In this document: one piece after another, positions 57,870 through 64,000 of the stretch
How positions within the stretch are numbered: position 1 is the stretch's first letter
How the letters are laid out: each line of letters starts with the position of its first letter
Source: Rhodoplanes serenus
GTDB taxonomy: Bacteria > Pseudomonadota > Alphaproteobacteria > Rhizobiales > Xanthobacteraceae
Direction: 5' to 3'
Assembly (NCBI GenBank): GCA_009720755.1
Contig: WNKV01000006.1
Coordinates: 206,848 to 270,847, forward strand
Length of the DNA: 64,000 bases
Made by a program: the position numbers and the translations under genes
Notes under the pieces: generated by a model
Seen by the model: the letters and a program-made list of their open reading frames with translations, nothing else
Databases searched by the model: none
Told to the model about the DNA's origin: nothing

Positions 57870-59510
57870 TCACCCCCGCCGCGAGCTGTCGACCCCGGAG
57901 CCGGTGGCGATGTCGATGTCCTTGGTCTCGCGCAGGAAGACGGTGCCGATCACCAGGGTCGTCAGGGCGACGCCGATCGGGTACCAGAGGCCCGCATAGA
58001 TGTCGCCGGTCGCCGCCACGATGGCGGTGGTCAGCAACGGCAGCATGCCGCCGAACCAGCCGTTGCCGATGTGGTAGGGCAGCGACATCGAGGTGTAGCG
58101 GATGCGGGTCGGGAACAGCTCCACCAGGAACGCCGCCATCGGGCCGTACACCATGGTGACGTAGAGCACCATCACCAGCAGCACCAGCTCGGCCTTCAGC
58201 CAGCTCACCTTGCCGGGGTCCGCGTAGGTGGGATAGCCGGCGCCCTCGAAGGCGGCCTGCCAGCGCGCCTGGCTCCAGCCTTCCACCCGGGTGTCGCCGA
58301 TCGTCAGGGTGACCGGCCCGCCCGGGGTGTCGACGCGGCGGAACGAGACGCCGAGCTTGGTGACGAAGTCCTGGGCGCGGTCGCAGTCCGAGAAGCTCGA
58401 CCATGGCCCGACGAACACATGGACCCGACACGTCGACTGGTCGGCCGCGATGGTCACCGCGGCGCGCTCCTGGAAGGCGACGAGGTCCGGATTGACCGCC
58501 TGGGTGAGGGCCTGGAACAGCGGGATGTAGGTGAGCGCCGCCAAGAGGCAGCCGAGCATGATGATCTTGAGCCGGCCGATGCGGTCCGACAGCCAGCCGA
58601 AGGCGATGAACAGCGGCGTTCCCACCATCAGCGAGACGCCGACCAGCAGATAGGCCAGCACGTAGTCGAGCTGGAGCGTGATCTGCAAGAAGAACAGCGC
58701 GTAGAACTGGCCCGTGTACCAGACCACGCCCTGGCCCGCGGTGGCGCCGAGCAGCGCCAGCAGCACGTACTTGTTGTTGGGATAGCGGAAGAAGCTCTCG
58801 GTCAGCGGCGCCTTGGAGCCTTTGCCCTGCTCCTTCATGCGCTGGAAGATCGGCGTCTCGTCCAGCCGCAGGCGAATCCAGATCGACAGCACGAGCAGCA
58901 CCAGCGAAACGATGAAGGGGATGCGCCAGCCCCAGGTGGCGAAGCTCTCGGCGTCCATCACGAGGCGGCAGCCGCCGATCACCATGAGGGCGAGGAAGAA
59001 GCCGAGCGTCGCGGTGGTCTGGATGAAGCTGGTGGCGAAGCCGCGATTGCGCGGCCGGGCGTGCTCGGCCACGTAGGTGGCCGCGCCGCCATACTCGCCG
59101 CCGAGCGCCAGCCCCTGCACCAGGCGCAGCACCACGAGGAGCAGCGGCGCCGCCCAGCCGATGGTCTCGAAGGTCGGCAGCAGGCCGACCATGAAGGTGG
59201 CGCCGCCCATCACGACGATGGTGACCAGGAACGTGTACTTGCGGCCGACCAGATCGCCGATGCGGCCGAACACCAGCGCCCCGAAGGGCCGCACCAGGAA
59301 GCCGGCCGCATAGGTCGCGAAGGCGGACAGCAGGGCAGCGGTGTCGTTGCCGGGCGGGAAGAACAGCGCCGCGAAGAACGGCGCCAGCGTGGCGTACAGA
59401 TAGAAGTCGTACCACTCGAACACGGTGCCGAGCGACGAGGCGAAGATGACGAACTTCTCGTCCTTGGTCATGCCGGCGCCACGCGCCGAAATCCGGGTCT
59501 GGCCCACCAT
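57870..59510 (-). CDS. MHS family MFS transporter
   Basis: The 546-residue permease belongs to the metabolite:H+ symporter group (KgtP, ShiA, ProP). It has GTVFEWYDFYLY, GRIGDLVGRKYTF and RLVQGLALGGEYGGA. A soluble insertion of about 85 residues between helices 8 and 9 contains two Cys (STCRVHVF, SDCDRAQ) that may form a periplasmic disulfide. Likely substrates are dicarboxylates, shikimate or sugar acids. GAGGAA precedes the ATG at 59510. Confidence 0.87.
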   Translation of the reverse strand: MVGQTRISARGAGMTKDEKFVIFASSLGTVFEWYDFYLYATLAPFFAALFFPPGNDTAALLSAFATYAAGFLVRPFGALVFGRIGDLVGRKYTFLVTIVVMGGATFMVGLLPTFETIGWAAPLLLVVLRLVQGLALGGEYGGAATYVAEHARPRNRGFATSFIQTTATLGFFLALMVIGGCRLVMDAESFATWGWRIPFIVSLVLLVLSIWIRLRLDETPIFQRMKEQGKGSKAPLTESFFRYPNNKYVLLALLGATAGQGVVWYTGQFYALFFLQITLQLDYVLAYLLVGVSLMVGTPLFIAFGWLSDRIGRLKIIMLGCLLAALTYIPLFQALTQAVNPDLVAFQERAAVTIAADQSTCRVHVFVGPWSSFSDCDRAQDFVTKLGVSFRRVDTPGGPVTLTIGDTRVEGWSQARWQAAFEGAGYPTYADPGKVSWLKAELVLLVMVLYVTMVYGPMAAFLVELFPTRIRYTSMSLPYHIGNGWFGGMLPLLTTAIVAATGDIYAGLWYPIGVALTTLVIGTVFLRETKDIDIATGSGVDSSRRG

Positions 59511-59812
59511 GGTGTTCCTCGGAATGGGGTCGCGTCGCCGTTCTGATCGCTCCCGGTGAGTCGGACGACGCGCGCCCCCGGGTTCCACGACAGGTGTAAG
59601 GCGGCGGTTCCCGCGAGTCTCGTCCGGATTTCCGCGCTGGCCGAAAGTCGAACGGGTGCGCCGGCGCCGTCCTCGTCCGGGATTCGTTAGGGTTACCGTG
59701 GGAAATCGCCGGTTCGGCCGCTCGCAGCCAGCGGATTCTTGATCCTCTTGGGTTGTGCTCGGGACGAGAAGAGCGCGGCGCGGCCGCGCCGGGACCGACC
59801 CGGGGAGGCGGC
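59511..59812 (+). other. Divergent spacer without identified elements
   Basis: These 302 bp lie between the divergent MHS transporter and the secreted-protein gene and should hold both promoters. I find no gene, repeat family member or clear palindrome. Confidence 0.4.
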
Positions 59813-60307
59813 ATGGCCGGACGCACGAGACTCTTGGGGCTGATGGCGATCACGGCGGCGGGGCTGGCGGTGGCCCCGGGCGAGCCGGCGCGGGCCCAGG
59901 ACAACGGTCCGGTGATCGTCATCCCGGGTCGCCGCGACGTGCCGGTGTTCATCAACGGCCGCGAGGCGTCCTACGCGGTGGTCGAGGGCGACTGGGGGCT
60001 GTACCGGCCCGGCTGGATCGGGCCGACCGTCATCAAGCCGCTGTGGCTCAGGCCCGGTCCGGGCTATCGGCGCAACTATCGATGGGGCTATCGGCCCGAG
60101 CACTTCTATCCGACCTCGGCCGAGAAGCCACGCCTCGGGCGCCTCGAATACGATCCTGCGGCGCGGCTGCCGCCGCGGCCGGCCGAGCCGTTCCACGAGT
60201 CGTGGCATGCGGAGTCGCAGCCGCTGCCGGCCACCATCATGCCTCCGGACTACTCGTACGACATGCCCGGGGTGGTGGTGGCGCCGGGCGGCCGGGGTCG
60301 CTGGTGA
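59813..60307 (+). CDS. Secreted Pro/Tyr/Arg-rich hypothetical protein
   Basis: The 164-residue precursor has a signal peptide (cleavage after ARA, residue 28) and a mature part rich in Tyr, Pro, Arg and Gly (GPGYRRNYRWGYRPEHFYP, MPPDYSYDMPG). No catalytic motif is seen. It resembles small envelope or surface proteins common in Hyphomicrobiales. GGGGAGGCGGC fixes the ATG at 59813. It and the next gene may be related in kind. Confidence 0.65.
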   Translation: MAGRTRLLGLMAITAAGLAVAPGEPARAQDNGPVIVIPGRRDVPVFINGREASYAVVEGDWGLYRPGWIGPTVIKPLWLRPGPGYRRNYRWGYRPEHFYPTSAEKPRLGRLEYDPAARLPPRPAEPFHESWHAESQPLPATIMPPDYSYDMPGVVVAPGGRGRW

Positions 60308-60433
60308 GGGCGGCGTCCGCAACCGACGAGACCGTGACTGTCCGCGGCGTGCCGCGGGTCCTAAACTGGCGTCATCCGGCGGATTGGACGAGTCGCGATC
60401 CGGCGGCGAGCGGATAGGCGAGAGGAACGACCG

Positions 60434-60961
60434 ATGCGGGATGCGGGGCGTCAGGGGGGGCATCACGGGATGGAGGCCGGCGTCGTTCGAGCCGCCGTCG
60501 TTCGAGCCGGCGTCGTTCGGGCTGGTCTTCTCTGGGCCGGCGTGATGGCGGCCATGGGACTGTCCGCTCCGGCCGCGATGGCGCAGCAGGGCTGTTGCGG
60601 CCCCGGGCCGGTGATCGTCTACGGGGCTGTGCCGGTGCTTGTGGCGCCGCCGATCGGCTATGTGCTCGATCCTGCGGGCGCGCGCCCGCCGATCTACGTG
60701 GTCAACCAGGGGCCGGTCTACCGCGGCGCCGGCGTCTATGCGGTGCCGACCTTCTCGGAGGGCGGCGACGCCTATGTGCACCGTTATCCCTACACCTATG
60801 GTCCGGTCTACGCGCCCGTTGGGCCGTATCGGCGACCCTATGCCTATCCGCCGCGACGCTACGGCTATCTCGGGCCGGGCGCCAAGTTGGGCGCCAAGGT
60901 GGTCGACGTTCGGCGGGTCGCCAGCGTCGACCAGCCCGGCCCGACCGTCCCGTCGCGCTGA
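60434..60961 (+). CDS. Secreted Tyr/Pro/Gly-rich hypothetical protein with 5-residue N-terminal repeat
   Basis: The 175-residue precursor has an unusual leader in which VVRAA-VVRAG-VVRAG (residues 17-31, a 15-bp tandem repeat) precedes the hydrophobic signal core ending AMAQ (residue 51). The mature part has a CC pair (QGCCGPGP) and a Tyr/Pro-rich segment (HRYPYTYGPVYAPVGPY). GAGAGGAACG precedes the ATG at 60434; an ATG at 60470 would drop 12 residues. Function unknown. Confidence 0.62.
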   Translation: MRDAGRQGGHHGMEAGVVRAAVVRAGVVRAGLLWAGVMAAMGLSAPAAMAQQGCCGPGPVIVYGAVPVLVAPPIGYVLDPAGARPPIYVVNQGPVYRGAGVYAVPTFSEGGDAYVHRYPYTYGPVYAPVGPYRRPYAYPPRRYGYLGPGAKLGAKVVDVRRVASVDQPGPTVPSR

Positions 60962-60990
60962 CGGCGTCGTCACACCGGCGGGGCTGCGGC

Positions 60991-61710
60991 GTGGGCTACT
61001 ATTCTCGCCAGACCAAGGTGCTGCTCCACTACGCCGCCTACGACCGGGCGTGCGACGCGATGGAGCGCTGGCCGACCGGGCAGAGCCGCACGGTGACGCC
61101 CGACGACGTCGTCGGCTCCCCCGGGCAGTTCCAGGATCGCCGCTACGAGGCGTTTCCTCGCCTGCCGCTGCTGTGGGCGCTCGCCGCCTTGCGGATCGAT
61201 CCATCGCGCTTCACTTTCGTGGACTACGGCGCCGGGCGGGGGCGGGCGGTTCTGACGGCGGCCCGGCTGCCGTTCGCCGCCTGCGTCGGTGTCGAGTTCT
61301 CGCAGACGCTGCATGCCGAGGCCTGCGACAACGTCGCGGCCTATCCGATGGACCGGCTGGCCTGCCGAACCATCACGGTGGTGAACGTCAACGCGGCCGA
61401 CTACACGCCGCCGTCCGGCGATCTCGTGCTGTTCTTCTACAACCCGTTCACGACCGCCGTGCTCGACCGGGTCGCCGACCGCATCGAGGCGGCCGCCCGG
61501 GCGGAGCCGCGCGACATCCGGGTGATCTACGTGAATCCGCGGCGGTCGGCGCTGTTCGCCGGTCGGCCGGCGTTCCGGCCCGAACTGGTGCCGCTGCGCG
61601 TGCGGGCGAAGCTCGCGTTGTTCGGGCTCGGCCCCATCGACTTCTTCACCGTGAGCGATGTCGCCACGGCAACCGATCAGGCTCCGGCCAGCCGGGTGGT
61701 CGCCACGTAG
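60991..61710 (+). CDS. Class I SAM-dependent methyltransferase
   Basis: The 239-residue protein has motif I FVDYGAGRGRAVLTAA and the acidic-loop GVEFSQTLHAEA, then the motif IV-like region DLVLFFYNPF, so it is a Rossmann-fold methyltransferase of unknown substrate. The GTG at 60991 is the first start after the preceding stop that keeps the family N terminus; its ribosome-binding site is weak. The 3' end overlaps convergent rlmB by 34 bp. Confidence 0.75.
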   Translation: MGYYSRQTKVLLHYAAYDRACDAMERWPTGQSRTVTPDDVVGSPGQFQDRRYEAFPRLPLLWALAALRIDPSRFTFVDYGAGRGRAVLTAARLPFAACVGVEFSQTLHAEACDNVAAYPMDRLACRTITVVNVNAADYTPPSGDLVLFFYNPFTTAVLDRVADRIEAAARAEPRDIRVIYVNPRRSALFAGRPAFRPELVPLRVRAKLALFGLGPIDFFTVSDVATATDQAPASRVVAT

Positions 61711-62567
61711 AGGGCCAGCGCGGTCGCGTTCGACACGTTGAGGCTGGTGATGCGGCCCGGCAGGTCGATGCGGGCGACCGCGTCGCAGGTGGTGCGGGTG
61801 AGCTGGCGCAAGCCCTTGCCCTCGGCCCCGACCACCAGGGCGAGCGGGCCGCGCAGCGGCGTCGCGGCCAGGTCGGCATCGCCGGCGCTGTCGAGCCCGA
61901 CTGTCATCCAGCCGTTGTCCTTCAGGGTCGTCAGCGCCCGGGCGAGATTGCCGACCGTCACCATCGGCACGAGATCGACGGCGCCGGAGGCCGCCTTGGC
62001 GAGCACCCCGGTCGCCTCCGGGCTGTGGCGGGCGGTGGTGACCACGGCGGCGACCGCGAAGGCGGCGGCACTGCGGAGGATGGCGCCGACATTGTGCGGA
62101 TCCGTGATCTGGTCGAGCACCAGCACGACGCCCTCGGGCGCCAGCGTGGCGAGATCGGGCGAGTCGAGCGGGTCGGCCTCGGCCAGCAGGCCCTGATGCA
62201 CCGCCTCCGGGCCGACGATGGCGGCGATCGCCTCCGGGCGCACCATGTCGGGCTGGATCGGCAGCGGGATGCCGTCCTCAGCGAGACGGCGCGCCGCGTT
62301 CTCGGTGGCGAGCAGGCGATGGAAGCGGCGGTCCGGGTTTTCCAGCGCGGCCTTCACGGTGTGCCAGCCGTAGAGGATCGCCGGGCCGTCACGGTCGCGC
62401 GGCTCGGGCCGGAACGGCCGGCGGCCGCCCGGCTTGCCGCCACCCGGCTTGCCGCCGGCCGCGGGGCGCCGCCACGGCGCCTTGTCGGGACCACCCGGGC
62501 GGCCGGCGCGGGGCGGGCGCTTGGAGCCGGGCTGGAAGGGCTTTTTCGGGCGGTCGTGGTCGGGCAT
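61677..62567 (-). CDS. rlmB: 23S rRNA Gm2251 2'-O-methyltransferase RlmB
   Basis: RlmB methylates the ribose of G2251 in the peptidyl-transferase loop of 23S rRNA. The 296-residue SPOUT protein has a disordered Gly/Pro/Arg-rich N-tail (1-60), an L30e-like substrate domain, and the knotted SAM domain with QITDPHNVGAILRSA, GAEGKGL and PGRITSLNVSNATAL. The long basic tail is common in alphaproteobacteria and may aid rRNA binding. Confidence 0.93.
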   Translation of the reverse strand: MPDHDRPKKPFQPGSKRPPRAGRPGGPDKAPWRRPAAGGKPGGGKPGGRRPFRPEPRDRDGPAILYGWHTVKAALENPDRRFHRLLATENAARRLAEDGIPLPIQPDMVRPEAIAAIVGPEAVHQGLLAEADPLDSPDLATLAPEGVVLVLDQITDPHNVGAILRSAAAFAVAAVVTTARHSPEATGVLAKAASGAVDLVPMVTVGNLARALTTLKDNGWMTVGLDSAGDADLAATPLRGPLALVVGAEGKGLRQLTRTTCDAVARIDLPGRITSLNVSNATALALYVATTRLAGA

Positions 62568-62996
62568 GGCAGGATCTCGATCGGCAGGAGAGCCCGGCAC
62601 GGCGGCGCCGGGCGAGCCTGTCCTAGACATTTTCGGGCGAGGAGGACACCGCTCGCCGCAGAAAATGCGGCATCGATCACACGCGCGGCGATCCGCGGCC
62701 CGGGGCGCCTCCCCGACGGCGGGTCGCGGGCCGATCTCCGATCTCCCCCAACAAAAGGAGTGTATCGAGGGCGAGACACCGCCGGGCGTCCATCCTCATG
62801 ACAGGTAAGTTCACAGATCTCGACAGAGCAGGTCTGTCTCTCCCGCATGTAACGACGAGACGCGGTGCGGCGGAAGAATGGCTGATCCAGTCGGGCCGGC
62901 GGAACGTAACAGTCGTTGACTTGACGTTTTGCCGATTGGTGGTAACTCCTCGCGCCTTTCGAGTGCCAGATCGCACGCAAAAGCAGAGAGACACGT
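62568..62996 (+). other. Spacer with decayed family A repeat and a possible promoter
   Basis: At about 62623-62681 GACATTTTCGGGCGAGGAGG and CTCGCCGCAGAAAATGCGG match the first half of the family A repeat, but poorly. TTGACG at 62921-62926 and TAACTC at 62943-62948 (16-bp spacing) could be a promoter for the small gene at 62997. No gene is supported in these 429 bp. Confidence 0.45.
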
Positions 62997-63209
62997 ATGA
63001 CCCCCGTCACCAACGAACGCCACTGCCACGCCGGCTGCGACGACCCGCCGACCGCGGTCCTGGCCATCCTGGACACGTTCCGCCGCTCGCCTCGGGCGAT
63101 CTCCGACGAAGCCCGGGAGACCCTGTGTGCCTTCGGCCTGATCGAGCCGGACGAGCCCCACACGCACGAGCAGCACGACGCGCGCGATCACGAGCGCCAT
63201 CGCTGCTGA
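62997..63209 (+). CDS. Small His/Asp-rich hypothetical protein
   Basis: The 70-residue product has Cys and His near the start (NERHCHAGCDD) and a His-rich tail (HTHEQHDARDHERHRC), a composition that could bind metal ions. AGAGAG precedes the ATG at 62997 and a plausible promoter lies 50 bp further up. I do not recognise a family. Confidence 0.5.
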   Translation: MTPVTNERHCHAGCDDPPTAVLAILDTFRRSPRAISDEARETLCAFGLIEPDEPHTHEQHDARDHERHRC

Positions 63210-63490
63210 TCGGGCCGTCACGGCGGCGTTGCGGCCCTACGGCCGCTCCGCTCCGCTCCCAGCATCACGGCTGCGCGCCGGCGCCGGCTGCGCCGCGATG
63301 TCGGTCGAACCGGTGGCGCCATGGGCGGGCCGGAGATCGTGGGAACGGCGAGTGGTGGGAGGAGGGATGGTGGGGGAGGTAGTTGTGCTAGAATTGAGGC
63401 ACATCAATGGATTAGCTCCAGGTGAGGGCGCCTGATCATGCATTGATTCTCAACTGACTTTTTCGGCTGTTCCCTCACCTCCGGAAACGC
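63210..63490 (+). other. Gene-free spacer
   Basis: With the terminator and its flank this makes about 350 bp without a gene, between the small His-rich gene and the minus-strand pair at the right edge. The segment from 63380 to 63470 is AT-richer. I see no open frame worth calling. Confidence 0.4.
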
Positions 63491-63523
63491 GAAAAGCCGC
63501 CCCCGGGGCATCCCGAGGGCGGC
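63491..63523 (-). terminator. Rho-independent terminator
   Basis: On the minus strand GCCGCCC-TCGGG and CCCGG-GGGCGGC form a strong stem with an ATGC-type loop, followed directly by TTTTC. It lies 35 bp downstream of the coiled-coil gene and should end its transcript. Confidence 0.85.
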
Positions 63524-63557
63524 GACGGCGGGGGATGGAGGACGAGTTGGCGGGGCA

Positions 63558-63833
63558 CTATCCCAGCCGCCCACCGGCGGCGGTGAGCAGCCCGCCGAGT
63601 CCGGTGACCAGGGCGCCGACGACCGATCTCACCACCCACCGCTGCGCCGCCTCCAGCGCCGTCACGCGCTGCGCCAGGGCGGCCGCCCGGGTGTCGAGCG
63701 GGACGAGGTCGCGGGCCGTCAGCGCTGCTTCGAGGAGCTGATCGAGGCGATCGATCCGTGCCGCGGCCGCCTCCTGCCGCTCCTCGATCCGCGCCAGGGT
63801 TGTCGCGAGATCGGCGATGGTGATGCGGGCCAT
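63558..63833 (-). CDS. Small coiled-coil membrane protein, possibly phage-derived
   Basis: This 91-residue protein has an N-terminal heptad-like coiled coil (about 5-65: TTLARIEERQEAAAARIDRL) and a C-terminal membrane segment (VVGALVTGLGGLLTAAGG). Its ATG overlaps the region of the upstream stop (5 bp between), so the two genes are coupled. Similar small proteins sit in phage lysis or tail modules, but the match is by form only. Confidence 0.6.
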   Translation of the reverse strand: MARITIADLATTLARIEERQEAAAARIDRLDQLLEAALTARDLVPLDTRAAALAQRVTALEAAQRWVVRSVVGALVTGLGGLLTAAGGRLG

Positions 63834-63838
63834 GGCGG

Positions 63839-64000
63839 TTACTTCGTCGCGGCCGGAGCGTCCGTAGCGTCCGGCTTGGTGGCGTCGCGGGCGAACAGGC
63901 CGATCACACCGACGACGATGACACCCACATTGGTGAGCAGCACGCTCAGATCGATGTTGCCCGACGCGAACATGGTGCACAGCGCCGCGATGGCGGTGAG
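63839..64000 (-). CDS. Holin-like small membrane protein, C-terminal part
   Basis: The frame runs off the right edge, so its start is not seen. The visible 53 residues have two hydrophobic parts (TAIAALCTMFASG and SVLLTNVGVIVVGVIGLFAR) and an Asp/Ala/Thr-rich tail ending ATK. The LLTNVG...GLFAR pattern resembles small membrane proteins beside phage endolysins. Stop codon TAA is at 63839-63841. Confidence 0.5.
   Translation of the reverse strand, partial: LTAIAALCTMFASGNIDLSVLLTNVGVIVVGVIGLFARDATKPDATDAPAATK

Overview
The window is about 64 kb of high-GC bacterial chromosome with dense genes, short spacers and many Tat or Sec signal peptides. A red-type (form IC) RuBisCO operon lies beside a complete thiosulfate-oxidising sox cluster. 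Together these indicate a facultatively chemolithoautotrophic alphaproteobacterium, most likely Hyphomicrobiales (Xanthobacteraceae/Rhodoplanes-like). The lineage is inferred from gene content and was not tested. I see no rRNA operon, insertion sequence or CRISPR array, and one tRNA (Thr-UGU).

Left part (1-28 kb), mostly housekeeping and accessory genes: two tandem aldo/keto reductases, queC overlapping a YhhQ-type queuosine-precursor transporter, an RraA-like protein, a YdcF-like protein, a rhodanese, an EamA transporter and a GST. These are followed by an Hpt/response-regulator pair, nadK, cutA and a cobalamin riboswitch ahead of a TonB-dependent receptor. Next come a three-domain LplT-PlsC-Aas phospholipid-repair fusion and an approximately 0.9 kb repeat-filled stretch without a convincing gene. 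The rest holds a zinc-ribbon protein, a Tat-exported beta-helix protein, an old-yellow-enzyme, an EF-hand protein, an SDR lacking its catalytic residues, MgtC, a YbdK-type carboxylate-amine ligase and TreZ.

Middle (28-37 kb): divergent cbbR and cbbL-S-X-F-P-T-E. These encode RuBisCO, its activase and the Calvin-cycle enzymes, with no aldolase gene in the operon. Three of its spacers (L/S, S/X and P/T) carry palindromic intergenic repeats. Convergent to cbbE is a two-gene unit (37.1-38.5 kb): a 128-residue Thr/Asp-rich peptide followed by an MvdC/MvdD-type ATP-grasp ligase. I read it as a candidate graspetide (side-chain-crosslinked RiPP) system, the most novel item here.

Sox region (38.8-53.1 kb): soxT and soxV with divergent soxS, an uncharacterised periplasmic protein, soxW, convergent soxXA, then soxYZ-B-C-D-E-F and a second SoxF-like flavoprotein. 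The AX and YZ halves diverge from a 348-bp control region with two ATTC-N8-GAAT-type inverted repeats, as expected for an ArsR-family persulfide sensor whose gene is not in the window. SoxA, SoxD and SoxE each have only one CXXCH. The second SoxF keeps the redox cysteine pair but lacks the flavin-linking cysteine.

Right part (53-64 kb): purU, tRNA-Thr, an orphan modA, a PAP2 phosphatase overlapping tail-to-tail with an ArnT-like glycosyltransferase, an MHS-type MFS transporter, two secreted Pro/Tyr/Gly-rich proteins, a methyltransferase and rlmB. The right edge holds a small His-rich protein and two small genes resembling a phage membrane/lysis module, with a clear intrinsic terminator. Several families of intergenic palindromic repeats recur across the window.
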